Below, piece after piece: positions 13,154-25,069 of a stretch of 64,000 bases of DNA. Each line of letters starts with the position of its first letter. Position 1 is the stretch's first letter. The notes under the pieces are model-generated. The model saw only the letters and a list, made by a program, of their open reading frames with translations, was not told where the DNA came from and did not search any database. The stretch comes from Flaccisagitta enflata. Lineage: Eukaryota; Chaetognatha; Sagittoidea; Aphragmophora. The DNA is taken from contig OZ231127.1 in NCBI GenBank assembly GCA_965153355.1, positions 92,380,001 to 92,444,000 on the forward strand, in the 5' to 3' direction. The position numbers and the translations under genes are program-made.

Positions 13154-14049
13154 AAGCAGGGCTCGGCAAAATTTTTTGCTTCCTGCGAGCAAAATTTCTC
13201 AAGCTGTACCTTCCTGCTAGAAACGCGTATGATTTTTGCATCGATTTTCCCCTGTATTAAATAAATACAAGCACAGTACTTTAAAACTATACATGGTTGT
13301 TGGTCCATCTGTCTGTCTATCAATCTGTCCTTTTAAATTTTTGATTTTTTTGTTTTTTTTTTAAAGAAGGGAGGAAAGGAAAGGAAAATAGTTACAAAAT
13401 TTTTACATGGTCAGCAGTACCTGATGCCCCTATGTTGGTGTAACTATGAGACGGTAAGAGGGACAGCGGCATAGAGCAATTTTCTCCAGTTTCCGTTTTC
13501 TGTCTGACTGAAAACCTAATTTGTTGACCAATGGGCCTGAGATGCCAGATTTGGGGACTTGGGGGCCTTTGACAAATGAAGGTTAGAGAAGCTGATTTTG
13601 GGGGCAACGATGTCTGATTTTGGGTCTGGAGAGAGCCAGATTTGGGATCTGAGTGGCCTGAGTGAGGGTTGGAAAGGCCTTCATTGAGGGGCTTCATTTT
13701 GGATCTGAGACTTGCTTTCGGATCTAAAAGGCCTAATTTGGGGTCGGAGAGGTCTCCTCTAGGGTCTCAAAGGCCTAATTGGAGGTCTGAGAGGCTTAAT
13801 TTGAGGCCTGGGAGGCCTGAATTTGGGTCTGAGAGGCCTGATTTTGAGTCTGAGAGGCCTGATATTGGGTTTGATAGGCCTGATTAGAGGTCTGAGAGGC
13901 CTAATTTGGGCTTAGATAGGCTTGATTTTAGGTCTGGGAAGCCTGGTTTGAGGTATTGGGGGGGGGGACGGACAGATGGAAACCTTAGATAATTGCCCTA
14001 TGTGGAATCATAGGTCATCAGCCCCTCCGGGGCCGCTGCCCAAAAGGAA

Positions 14050-14460
14050 GGAAGAAGGAGGGAATGGAAGAAAGGAAAGCAGCAAGGAAAGAAATAAAGA
14101 AGGAAGGAAGGTAGGAAGAAAGAGAGGAGGGAAGGGAGGAAAGGAAGGAGCGGAGAAACGGAGAAACATGAGGAAGGAAACAAGGAAGGTTAGGGAGAAG
14201 AAGGAAATGGAGCTAGGAAAGAAAGGAAAGCAGAAAGAGAAGGGAAGGAAGGAGGGAAAGAAGGGAGGGAAGGGAAGGAAGGGAAGGAAGGGAAGGAAGG
14301 GAAGGAAGGGAAGGAAGGGAAGGAAGGGAAGGAAGGGAAGGAAGGGACAGGAAAGGAAAAAAGGATGGAAGGTACAAATGGAAGGAAGACAGGAAGGAAA
14401 TAAGGAGGGGAGGGAGGAAAGGAAGGGAGGAAAGAAAATAAGAAAGGGTCGGGAGGAAAC
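14050..14460. repeat. Purine-rich GGAAG tract in hAT copy 1
   Basis: Almost pure purine on the plus strand, including a (GGGAAGGAA)n block at 14270-14345. It is mirrored by a pyrimidine tract at 14600-15430 on the same strand, and both recur inverted in copy 2 (19580-20000, 18600-19430). Confidence 0.9.
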
Positions 14461-14599
14461 GAAGGAACTTTTTTTAGATTATATTTTCAACATCTTTACA
14501 GTTGTTTCGAATTATGATTGTGGTATTGTGTAATTTTGTTAGTTTGTAATTATGTAGTTTGGAAGTTGTGTAACTGAAAAACAGAGCATGCAATCGTTG

Positions 14600-15430
14600 C
14601 CCTGTTGGGCTTGTGAAACTTCTCTCTTCCTTCCTTCTTTCAGTTCTTTGCTTCCCTCTCTACTGCCTTTTTCGATGTCTGATGTTCCTTTCTTTCCTTC
14701 CTTCCTTCCTTCCTTCCTTCCTTTCATTCTTTCTTTCTTCCTTTCTTCCTTCCTTCCTTCCTTCCTTCCTTCCTTCCTTCCTTCCTTCTCTCCTTGTTTT
14801 TTTCATTTCTTCCTTTCCTTCTTTGTTCCTTTCCTTCCATCCATTTGTACCTACTTTACTTTTATTAGGACACTCTCTTTCCTTCTTAACTGCCTTTTCA
14901 TTCCATACTGCCTTTCTCTTCCTTTAAACCTTTCCTCATTGTTTTTTTGCTTCTTTTCTTCCTTCCTTCCTTTCTCCCCTCCCTTCCTCTCTTCCTTCCT
15001 GCCTTCCTTCCTTCCTTCCTTTCTTCCTTCCATACCTTCTTTCTTTCATTTCTGCTTTCCTTTCTTCCATTTCTTCCTTCTTTCCTTCCTGCCTTCCTTC
15101 TATTTCTACCTTCCATCCTTTCTTCCTTCCTTCCATTTCTCATTTCCTTCCTCCATTTTTGACAACCATTTTTTTTCTTTTTCTTTACTTCCTGCCTATG
15201 TTCCATTTCCCCCTGTTCGCTTTTTTCTTTGCATTCTTTTTCTTTCTTCATTTCTTTCTTTTTTCTTTCTTCTTTCTTTTTTTTCTTTGTTTTTTCTTTC
15301 TTTCTTTTTCTTTCCTTTTTTTTCTTCCTTTCTTCCTTTTTTCCCCTGTTTCTTTTTTTCTTCCTTCCCTTTTCCTCTTTCTTTTTCTTTCGCTTCCTTT
15401 TTCCCTTCCTTCCTTCCCTTCCTGCTGGCC
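14600..15430. repeat. Pyrimidine-rich TTCC/TTTC tract in hAT copy 1
   Basis: (CTTC)n-like sequence on the plus strand, 830 bp, giving spurious Phe/Leu/Ser or Lys/Glu/Arg open frames on both strands. Confidence 0.92.
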
Positions 15431-15484
15431 TAGCTAGCTTCCTGCGAGCGCCGCTCGCGCGCTCGGCTACTTTGACGAGCCCTG

Positions 15485-15600
15485 CGTCGATAAACACAAA
15501 CAGACAGTCAGTTGTTTAAGAATTTACACAAACAACCAAAGTAAAGAAAGCAAAAAGGATAAGAGAACAAAAGAGAACAAAAAAGTAAAGAGAACAAAAT
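15485..15600. other. Unique 116 bp spacer between hAT copy 1 and duplication copy 2
   Basis: A-rich, with AGAGAACAAAA repeats. Not present at the equivalent position after hAT copy 2. It marks the rearrangement junction. Confidence 0.6.
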
Positions 15601-17063
15601 AAGTTAAAAGAACAAAAAGAAAAATCTAGACAACTTAGAAAAAGTAAAGAGAACATGTAATTTGGAGTTGGAGGCTTCAAACTCCAGAGTCATTCTACGC
15701 TGCGCGCGGGCCGGGACTTTTTTTAAGTTTTTTTTTCTGTGTCTTTTACACTCTCTCTCAAAAAGGGAGGAGAAAAGAGCCAAAAAGGGGAAACGGGTTT
15801 GCAAAGGGGAAAATCAGAAAATCAGAAAGAGACCATTTTGAATTACCGTTAACTCCTTCCACATTTCTATCTTTTTTCTTGACTTGGACCCTGGATTACG
15901 ATATCGCGAATCGTCGCGAATCGTCGCGGTAGTGAACAAGGTCAGATACATCCGTGAATGCCAAAAAAAAACAAAACGAAGTGTTATCGCCGGATGGACG
16001 AACCGACGGACAGAGCAAGTCAAAGAGACTTCTGCACACGACTTAAATCTTTAAGTTCATACCCATTGAAATAACCAACAGTATGATTTTTTTGAACTGA
16101 CACGAATGAAAATCTCAAATCTCGCAAACCAAAAAAGATATAAAGATTCTGAAAGAAGCCTCTTATAACATTTGCTTTGCGGATTTTCTATCTTGGAAAA
16201 AAATAATACATAACTCCTACAAAATAGTCCCCACCTCATTCGAATCAATTTTTTCATTTCTCCGCTGGGGTAAATTTTGAGAGCATCATTTTCAAAGAGT
16301 CATCTTGGAATTATGCTGTGCCTCCATGGATTAAGCTAATTTTTTGGGAATGGTCTTAAATGAAGGGAAATTGATCAGATATTTATATTCTGATACTTGA
16401 GTAACCAATTTTTATTACAAAATAGAAAAAAAGCATTTTTTTTTTTCTGAAAGTGCACAAAACACTTATTCTTGGCATAAGATATCTGTGATTACTGAGC
16501 AAAGTGTGTGTTCAACTCAAATTGAAGGCAAAAAAAGCGCCAATTAACTCCAAAAGAGCACAATGTTATGGATGGACCGACGGACCAATAGACAGATGGA
16601 CTGACAGACTGACCGATCGACCAACCGTGATAGTGGATTATAGTATAAAGTCGCGTGCACGTGACTAAAAATCGTACCATGTTTTCTACATATGCTGTTT
16701 ATTCACGCAGTTTATTGTAGCAGTCATACTAAACTAAAATGACATGGAACGAATCATTACAGTAGGACAAGTTGGTCTTTTTGAAACGCTTCCGTCCGCA
16801 ACTTTTCACCCAAAACACATTTCCGAAATTCCAACGCGCCATAAAAAAAAAACTACAAAAGGAAATGAGGCTATTACCATTAACCTCGTTTCCGAGTCTT
16901 GACACATAAGCATGTGACAGAGAGAGAGAGAGAGAAAAAGACAGAGACTGTTCCATTACTTTTCTACCGCGACAAGTATCACTATGACTATGATACATCA
17001 TGACACTTTTCTGGAAATGACACTTGAGAAAAACATAAACCTAATGAATTTCCCCCACGGAGA

Positions 17064-17142
<79 letters not shown>

Positions 17143-18550
17143 CTCGAAAAATCACCACCAGTTTCTTGGCATGCACGCCGACAGGCAATCGCCTTTTGCT
17201 CAAGAGCCACTCCTTTTTTCAAACCATTTCTCTCCTTTCTTTTTGTTCCTTTCTTCTTTCTTCTTTCATCTTGCCTTTTCTCTTTTCCTTACTTTGTTCT
17301 TTTCTTTTCTCTACTTTTTTCTTTATAGCTTTTTTTCTGGAGAGGGGGGGGGATTCTTTGTGTCCTTCTTTTGAAAAGAATGTCCTAAGAAAATCACTTT
17401 TTCAATCATGATGAGAGTGAGAAAAAAAAAGACTTTTTGGCTCCAATCACATCCAAACTGTCCTTCCTCTTTCTATCACAAAGTTGGATAGAAGTTCTTT
17501 ATATAGCTCTCTATTTCTTAAGGGAGGGCCCAAGCTTTTTTTCCCCTTTGACACATTGAACAGGTACGCGACTAAGAGGAGACCGTGCCTTGTATTCTTT
17601 CTCCTGCTGATTCTAATCTCGGGGTTCCGTTTTGTTCGTTCCGTTTTGTTCGTTTGAATCAATAATGTTTGTAATCAATCCTCAAAAATTGGAAACTACA
17701 TCATAAGTAGCCCAGCCAGTGGAAGTCAGGCTTTTTTGTCCATTATTACTCGCGTGCTGCATGACTCTACACACCGCTTTGTCTGTCCATCCGTTGGTTG
17801 GTTGGTTGGTTGGTTGGTCGGTTGGTCACATTTTATCTTTTTTATTCATTCTATTCCTATTAAGTCATCTTAAGTCAATCAAGTCATTTTAAGTCAAATT
17901 AGATCAGTTTAAGTTATTCAAGTCAAGTTTAGTCATTTAATCATTTGATCGGATACCATTTTGATTTGTCTGTAAGTTTTGATGCATAGCAAAGCTAGGT
18001 ATGTGGTTGCTACAGACAGTTAATAAACTATTGGGAACATTTAGACTACCGCTTTTGGTCAATCTATGCATGACTTTGTGACTAAATAAGGGTAAATAGG
18101 AGTTCAAAGGGGTTTGAGCCAAAATTTTCATTCCCTTTGCCTATCAGCAAGGTATCAACTTTTTGGGCAGTGGCTCCGAAGGGGGCAATGTCCTGTAGAA
18201 CACAGGGGGTGTTTCGTTTGTTTTTCTGTCCATCCGTCCGTCTGTGCATGCGTCCCACCCACCTTAAGGCTCAGATCCCAGCATTGAGGCTCAAATCCTA
18301 GCCTAGGCTAAATACCAGCTTTGAGGCCAAATCCTAGCTTCCTGGCCTAAATCCAGCATTAAGGCTCAAACTTCAGCCTTAAGGCTCAAATCCCAGCCTC
18401 AAGGTTCAAATCCCAGCCTCACCAACTCTATCAGGCAGAAGTCCCCGTGTTCTACAGGACATCGTCTTCTTTAGGGCCGCTACTCTGCTATCCATCACCT
18501 ACAATCACCAACATACAAAGCAGGGCAACGGTTATCGCAGACCACATATT
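15601..18550. repeat. Recent segmental duplication, copy 2
   Basis: Direct copy of 10189-13153. Its CT run is longer (17064-17139) and preceded by a block, TTTCCCCCACGGAGATC, absent from copy 1. It ends in the tail of a foldback element exactly where a hAT element is inserted. Confidence 0.95.
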
Positions 18551-20876
18551 CAGGGCTCGGCAAAGTAGCCGAGCGCGCGAGCGGCGCTCGCAGGAAGCTA
18601 GCTAGGCCAGCAGGAAGGGAAGGAAGGAAGGGAAAGAAGGAAGCGAAAGAAAAAGAAAGAGGAAAAGGGAAGGAAGAAAAAAAGAAACAGGGGAAAAAAG
18701 GAAGAAAGGAAGAAAAAAAAGGGAAGAAAAAGAAAGAAAGAAAAAACAAAGAAAAAAAAGAAAGAAGAAAGAAAAAAGAAAGAAATGAAGAAAGAAAAAG
18801 AATGCAAAGAAAAAAGCAAACAGGGGGAAATGGAACATAGGCAGGAAGTAAAGAAAAAGGAAAAAAAAATGGTTGTCAAAAATGGAGGAAGGAAATGAGA
18901 AACGGAAGGAAGGAAGAAAGGATGGAAGGTAGAAATAGAAGGAAGGCAGGAAGGAAAGAAGGAAGAAATGGAAGAAAGGAAAGCAGAAATGAAAGAAAGA
19001 AGGTATGGAAGGAAGAAAGGAAGGAAGGAAGGAAGGCAGGAAGGAAGAGAGGAAGGGAGGTAAGGGAGAAAAGGAAGGAAGGAAGAAAAGAAGCAAAAAA
19101 ACAATGAGGAAAGGTTTAAAGGAAGAGAAAGGCAGTATGGAAGGAAAAGGCATTTAAGAAGGAAAGAGAGTGTCCTAATAAAAGTAAAGTAGGTACAGTG
19201 TAAAATGGATGGAAGGAAAGGAACAAAGAAGGAAAGGAAGAAATGAAAAAAACAAGGAGAGAAGGAAGGAAGGAAGGAAGGAAGGAAGGAAGGAAGGAAG
19301 GAAGAAAGGAAGAAAGAAAGAATGAAAGGAAGGAAGGAAGGAAGGAAGAAAGAAAGAAAGGAACATCAGACATCGGAAAAGGCAGTAGAGAGGGAAGCAA
19401 AGAACTGAAAGAAGGAAGGAAGAGAGAAGTTTCACAGGGCAACGATTGCATGCTCTGTTTTTCAGTTACACAACTTCCAAACTACATAATTACAAACTAA
19501 CAAAATTACACAATACCACAATCATAATTCGAAACAACTGTAAAGATGTTGAAAATATAATCTAAAAAAAGTTCCTTCGTTTCCTCCCGACCCTTTCTTA
19601 TTTTCTTTCCTCCCTTCCTTTCCTCCCTCCCCTCCTTATTTCCTTCCTGTCTTCCTTCCATTTGTACCTTCCATCCTTTTTTCCTTTCCTTCCCTTCCTT
19701 CCCTTCCTTCCCTTCCTTCCCTTCCTTCCCTTCCTTACCTTCCTTCCCTTCCTTCCCCTCCTTCCCTTCCCTCCCTTCTTTCCCTCCTTCCTTCCCTTCT
19801 CTTTCTGCTTTCCTTTCTTTCCTAGCTCCATTTCCTTCTCCCTAACCTTCCTTGTTTCCTTCCTCATGTTTCTCCGTTTCTCCGCTCCTTTCTTTCCTCC
19901 CTTCCCTCCTCTCTTTCTTCCTACCTTCCTTCCTTCTTTATTTCTTTCCTTGCTGCTTTCCTTTCTTCCATTCCCTCCTTCTTCCTTCCTTTTGGGCAGC
20001 GGCCCCGGAGGGGCTGATGACCTATGATTCCACATAGGGCAATTATCTAAGGTTTCCATCTGTCCGTCCCCCCCCCAATACCTCAAACCAGGCTTCCCAG
20101 ACCTAAAATCAAGCCTATCTAAGCCCAAATTAGGCCTCTCAGACCTCTAATCAGGCCTATCAACTCCAATATCAGGCCTCTCAGACTCAAAATCAGGCCT
20201 CTCAGACCCAAATTCAGGCCTCCCAGGCCTCAAATTAAGCCTCTCAGACCTCCAATTAGGCCTTTGAGAATCTAGAGGAGACCTCTCAGACCCCAAATTA
20301 GGCCTTTTAGATCCAAAAGCAAGTCTCAGATCCAAAATGAAGCCCCTCAATGAAGGCCTTTCCAACCCTCACTCAGGCCACTCAGATCCCAAATCTGGCT
20401 CTCTCCAGACCCAAAATCAGACATCGTTGCCCCCAAAATCAGCTTCTCTAACCTTCATTTGTCAAAGGCCCCCAAGTCCCCAAATCTGGCATCTCAGGCC
20501 CATTGGTCAACAAATTAGGTTTTCAGTCAGACAGAAAACGGAAACTGGAGAAAATTGCTCTATGCCGCTGTCCCTCTAACGTCTCATAGTTACACCAACA
20601 TAGGGGCATCAGGTACTGCTGACCATGTAAAAATTTTGTAACTATTTTCCTTTCCTTTCCTCCCTTCCTTAAAAAAAAACAAAAAAAGTCAAAAATTTAA
20701 AAGGACGGATGGATAGACAGACAGATGGACCAACAACCATGTATAGTTTTATAGTACTGTGCTTGTATTTATTTAATACAGGGGAAAATCGATGCAAAAA
20801 TCATACGCGTTTCTAGCAGGAAGGTACAGCTTGAGAAATTTTGCTCGCAGGAAGCAAAAAATTTTGCCGAGCCCTG
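18551..20876 (-). mobile_element. Non-autonomous hAT element, copy 2, with 8 bp TSD
   Basis: 2326 bp, the reverse complement of 13157-15484. Ends CAGGGCTCGGCAAAGTAGCC and ATTTTGCCGAGCCCTG. It is flanked on both sides by CACATATT (18543-18550, 20877-20884), the 8 bp duplication expected for hAT. The empty site is visible in related repeats (ACCACATATTGCCCTTGGGC at about 6920 and 53015). No transposase inside. Confidence 0.92.
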
Positions 20877-20884
20877 CACATATT

Positions 20885-21390
<506 letters not shown>

Positions 21391-21949
21391 TCCCCCTTCA
21401 TTCAATCTATCTTTACATTACAACACTTTGCATGTCCTTACTACAGGGAATACCGCGCCAAATGAAACAAAAGAAAACGACACAACTATGTTTCAAGTCC
21501 CTTCTTGTTATTGTGGGGTTTAACTTCAGGTACTTCTGTAAACCATAAGAGAGGTCAGAAGGCACTCTGAAAAAAAGTTGGCCTATAAAAGCAAGTTATC
21601 AACTTTGTTCTCTTTCGCAGTTCAACTTCACAGATTAAATCAGTAATTAATTTCTATTTTCCAAACGAAGCTGAAAAAAACATGGACCGCCAAAATAATG
21701 ATGGAGGAGGATAAGAACTGTTGGCGGTTTTTTGTTCGTCCAGGTTGGATGCGTATTTTCTGACTATCATCGCGGGAATTGAAAATACTGAAAGAGTGGC
21801 TTCTGATTTTTCTAATGCTTAACCGTTGTTAAGGAGACCTCTAGCTTTTCAAGGCAGCCGCATATTTTTGTATTGAATACAAGAATTAAAAGTCAAAAAT
21901 CGCCTAAGTTTTTTTTTCGAAGTTTAGGCTGTTTTTGTTTGACGCGTAC

Positions 21950-22251
21950 TAGGGTGGTCGGGAAAAAGGTCAAATTTCAAAAAATGATGTACTCTAGTTT
22001 TTGCATAAATATACCAAATAAGAAGGTTTTCTCACAAGTAGAAATCAGTCCATGATCAAACCATATCGGCAAAACTATGGGCTTCCTATGGCAATGAAAA
22101 AATCCCCATAAGGAGCCTATGGTTTTGCCAATAAGGTTTTTTGTTTGTTTTCATACCCCAACTTGTGAGAAATCCTTCTTTTACTGCATATTTGTGCAAA
22201 GGCCCCGAGTGTATCAGTATTTGAATTTTGACAAAATTCCAGACCACCCTA
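21950..22251. mobile_element. Foldback MITE with TAGGGTGGTC ends
   Basis: Terminal TAGGGTGGTCGGGAA and its inverse TTCCAGACCACCCTA. The arms match over about 140 bp each, with shared blocks (TTTTGCATAAATAT/TTTGCACAAATATG; TTCTCACAAGT; GGCAAAACTATGGGC/GGCAAAACCATAGGC) and only a short centre. Confidence 0.75.
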
Positions 22252-22418
22252 ACGCGCACTTAAATTTCTTGGCATGGAAAACCGTTTTCATATTCAATTA
22301 AGTAGAGAGGCTGTCTGGGAAAATCTTTTTTTCCAAAGGACATTATTTTTCTTTGACACAGGTGGCAAAATTAAGGCACAATTTGAGTGCCTCTCTTCGA
22401 CAAATGTCTCCTCAATTC

Positions 22419-22588
22419 TTTTTAGGTGCGACAAAGCACCTCTATGACTATGGCTGTGTCCGTTGGTCGGTTGGTCGGTTGGTCGGTTGGTCGGTCGGTT
22501 GGTCGGTCGGTCTGTTGGTTGATCGGTCGGGTAACGCATTTGTTCGACGATACACATGTCGCACCTTATTAGCCTACTTAGCCTTGTT
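22419..22588 (-). mobile_element. Hairpin/microsatellite element, AGGTGC subfamily
   Basis: Hairpin AGGTGCGACAAAGCACCT, then GGCTGTGTCC, a (GGTTGGTC)n core, TAACGCATTTGTTCGACGA, GTCGCACCT (the inverse of AGGTGCGAC in the hairpin) and GCCTTGTT. Same architecture as the AACAAGGCC elements. Confidence 0.75.
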
Positions 22589-22689
22589 TTAGTCGAAAGA
22601 GGAAGAGTGAGAGTAAGTCTCTTATTTGCAGCGCGGATTTCAAACACATGTTTCTCGATGGAAAGTGGTTTATTTTAAGGTAACGATGA

Positions 22690-22870
22690 AAAGAAAGATA
22701 CCCTCTCGTCCTTACACTCGTCCATCTGTACCCTGTTTACTTTTTCGCCGCTAATGAGCTTCGTGGCCTCACTGTTCCTGCCCAAATACCTCCAGGACTT
22801 CCTCTATCACTGCCCCTGCCCACCCACACGCCAACACGCGACCGGGTTTAGCCGAGTATCCGGCCTTCTT
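22690..22870 (-). mobile_element. Diverged hairpin/microsatellite element
   Basis: Retains GCCCAAATACCTCC, ACTGCCCCTGCCCACCCAC, ACACGCGACCGGG and GTATCCGGCCTT in the family order. The hairpin end is degraded. Confidence 0.6.
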
Positions 22871-23392
22871 TATTCATCACCATGTGTTCCATATATCCAA
22901 GTTATGACGGAAGTAGAAAATGTCTTTGATAGAGTTTCCTTATCCAACATGGAGAAAATGGGAGATGAAACAAGGGAAGAAACGATGAGATGGAAAAGAA
23001 CAAATGCGACCAAATCAATTGGTTGTTAGCAAACTAAATGAATGCAAGCAAACTTAATGCAATCAAACTTAATGAACACATGCAAATCAAATCAATGCAG
23101 GCAAAGTCAGTAAATGCAAGAAAACCAATTTGTCGCATGCAGACCAATTATTTGCAAACAAACCAAATCAATAAAAGCAAACCGAATAGATGCGAGCAGA
23201 ACAAATAAATACAACCATAACCAAATAGATGGATAAGACATGGCAAATAGCAAAGCAAAATGAAAACGCAGCACACAAAAGAATGAATGAGTTTATGGAA
23301 GGATGTATGAATGAATTAACGAATGACGGAATGAATGTATGCGATGGAAAAATTATCGGCAATTAAACGGATGTAAACAGATTATAAATGAA
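22871..23392. other. Unannotated, with degenerate AATGCAAGCAAACTTA repeats
   Basis: 23030-23210 holds loose repeats of AATGCAAGCAAACTTAATG type. A short open frame ends at 23029 and is not recognisable. Confidence 0.4.
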
Positions 23393-23394
23393 AT

Positions 23395-23575
23395 AAGGCC
23401 GGATACACGGCTATCCAAGTCGCGTGCGGGTGGGCAGGGGCCATATTTGAGGTCATTGGACTATTTGGGCAGGAGCAGTAAGGTCCAAGAATAAAATCAT
23501 AAAAAAGTAAAGTGTGACCAACTGACCGACCGACGGACAAAGCGGGGTGTAGAGTCGCTTGCACGCGACTAAAAA
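23395..23575 (+). mobile_element. Hairpin/microsatellite element, full copy
   Basis: AAGGCCGGATACACGG, AGTCGCGTGCGGGTGGGC, GGGCAGGAGCAG, AAAGTGTGACC, a (GACC)n core, AAAGCGGGGTGTAG, hairpin AGTCGCTTGCACGCGACT, AAAAA. Confidence 0.85.
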
Positions 23576-23902
23576 CGAGAGGCGATATGATTCCTCAGCG
23601 ATTATATAATGTGCCCCCCCCCTCTCAATATAATGAGCCTCCTCTGCCTCAAAGCAATCATAAACTAACAAGTATTTCATATCCATGATTAGCTAAGTTC
23701 CGCTTTATCTCTCCTTCCTTCTCCCATCACGTTTTTCAATTCAAATTTGCTCTGTCTCTGTCTCTCGCTCTGTATTCTTGTCTCTCTTTCTCTTGGTCTC
23801 TCTCACTTTTTCTCTTGTTGTCTCTGTCTCTGTCTCTGTCTTTGACTCTATCTGTCTAACTCTCTGTCTTTCTCTCTGTCTCTGTCTCTTAGTCTCTGTC
23901 TC

Positions 23903-23907
<5 letters not shown>

Positions 23908-23952
<45 letters not shown>
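23908..23952. repeat. (CT)n microsatellite
   Basis: Pure CT run at the end of a TCTCTGTCTC-rich stretch that starts near 23750. Confidence 0.95.
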
Positions 23953-23953
<1 letters not shown>

Positions 23954-23964
23954 TCATTTAGGCT

Positions 23965-24292
23965 TTAGCACTAATCTATCACTTCGACAACGACAGCAGC
24001 AAAAACGAGATAACACGTTGGCTTACAGACACGACCATTCATCGCACACATACAAAGGCAGGCATAAAAAGCCTTTGATGCGGAGAGAGTATATGTTGGC
24101 TTACAAACAATTCCACTGCAGGCTATACAAAGATAGATGCGGAAAAACTTTTATATACACAAAGTACATATTGGCTCACAGACAAGTCCACTGCAGACAT
24201 TTAAACATAGGCACAAAAAGACTTCTAATCTCACAAAGTATATGTTGGCTCACAGACAGGTCCACTGCAGACATACAAAGGCAGTTTAAAAA
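23965..24292 (+). pseudogene. Degenerate C2H2 zinc-finger-like repeat array
   Basis: Four units of 74-78 bp begin TTGGCTYACA. The best unit reads YKDRCGKTF, then YILAHRQVHC, resembling a C2H2 finger (C-G-K-x-F ... L-x2-H-x3-H) with the first Cys and part of the linker missing. Unit length (25 residues) is shorter than the usual 28, and the frame breaks in the third unit. The tail abuts a hairpin element at 24296. It may be a decayed zinc-finger gene or a coincidental repeat. Confidence 0.35.
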
Positions 24293-24295
24293 ACA

Positions 24296-24563
24296 TTTTT
24301 AGTCGCGTGCACGCGACTCTAAACCCCGCTAAGTCCGTCCGTCCGTCCGTCTTTCCGTCCGTCCGTCCGTCCGTCCGTCCGTCCGTCCGTCCGTCCGTCC
24401 GTCCGTCCGTCCGTCCGTTGGTCTGTCTGTCGGTCCATCACGCTTTTACTTTTTTTTTCAATTATATTTCCTAAGGTTATTTTAAGTTATTTAATAATAT
24501 ACTAAGTCATTCTAAGTCATTCTAAGTCATTCTAAAACATTATGAAAGTCTCGCACGCGACTT
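24296..24563 (-). mobile_element. Hairpin/microsatellite element with long (CCGT)n core
   Basis: TTTTT, hairpin AGTCGCGTGCACGCGACT, CTAAACCCCGC, (CCGT)n from 24334 to 24418, then TAAGTCATTC repeats, and GCACGCGACT at the far end, which pairs with the hairpin arm. Confidence 0.75.
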
Positions 24564-24565
24564 AG

Positions 24566-24850
24566 GGGGTGTTTCTAGTCATAGACAATCGGGTTTTTAA
24601 ACAGGCCACTCGGTCGCTCGCTACATTCGTTTGCTCGCACCGCTCACAAAGCTCACTTGCTCCACAGCGCTCTGCTTTGCTCCGTTTGCTTTGCTCCACT
24701 CGCTTTGCTCTCTCACTCCATTCATGGGCTCGCTCACTCACTTCGCTCACTCCCTCGTGGGACAGTTAAAATTCTTGAATATGTGTTCATGCTGTCAACG
24801 CGTCTAACAGGAACAAACGCGTCTTTCACCTTCACTAGAAACACGCCCTT
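24566..24850. mobile_element. GTGTTTCTAGT repeat family, copy 1
   Basis: Inverted ends GGTGTTTCTAGTCA and TTCACTAGAAACACGCC. The interior has degenerate CTCGCTCACTTCGCTC repeats and paired AACGCGT blocks. Homologous to 25619-25876. Confidence 0.65.
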
Positions 24851-25069
24851 ATAGGTGTTGGCCTTGTTATGCACACAAAATACATGTTGATTTACATCAA
24901 CCTCCACTGCAACTATTGTAGGGGGAAGAAAATTAAAAAAAACTGTTTCGCAAACCAACACGCATTTTGAGCCGGGTTTCAATTCTTCAATCATTTAACA
25001 TTGGTTTCTTTGTTTTGTTTTGTTTTTCTATTTTCATAGTGAGACCATTATCTTCAATAGGGTTGTATA

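Larger units (their letters stand above)
13157..15484 (+). mobile_element. Non-autonomous hAT element, copy 1 (inverted relative to copy 2)
   Basis: 2328 bp. Starts CAGGGCTCGGCAAAATTTTT and ends CTACTTTGACGAGCCCTG. It contains a foldback/minisatellite block (13530-14045), a GGAAG purine tract (14050-14460), a 140 bp spacer with a piece resembling the 27.3 kb element's 5' end (CCCTGTTGGGCTTGTG), and a TTCC pyrimidine tract (14600-15430). It has no transposase. The flanks (CATATAAG, CGTCGATA) do not form a target duplication, so this copy was placed by rearrangement. Confidence 0.85.

Noticed and set aside
23395-23575. tRNA-derived SINE for the AACAAGGCC elements
   Set aside because: No A-box or B-box pair found; both ends are structured as described for rolling-circle elements.
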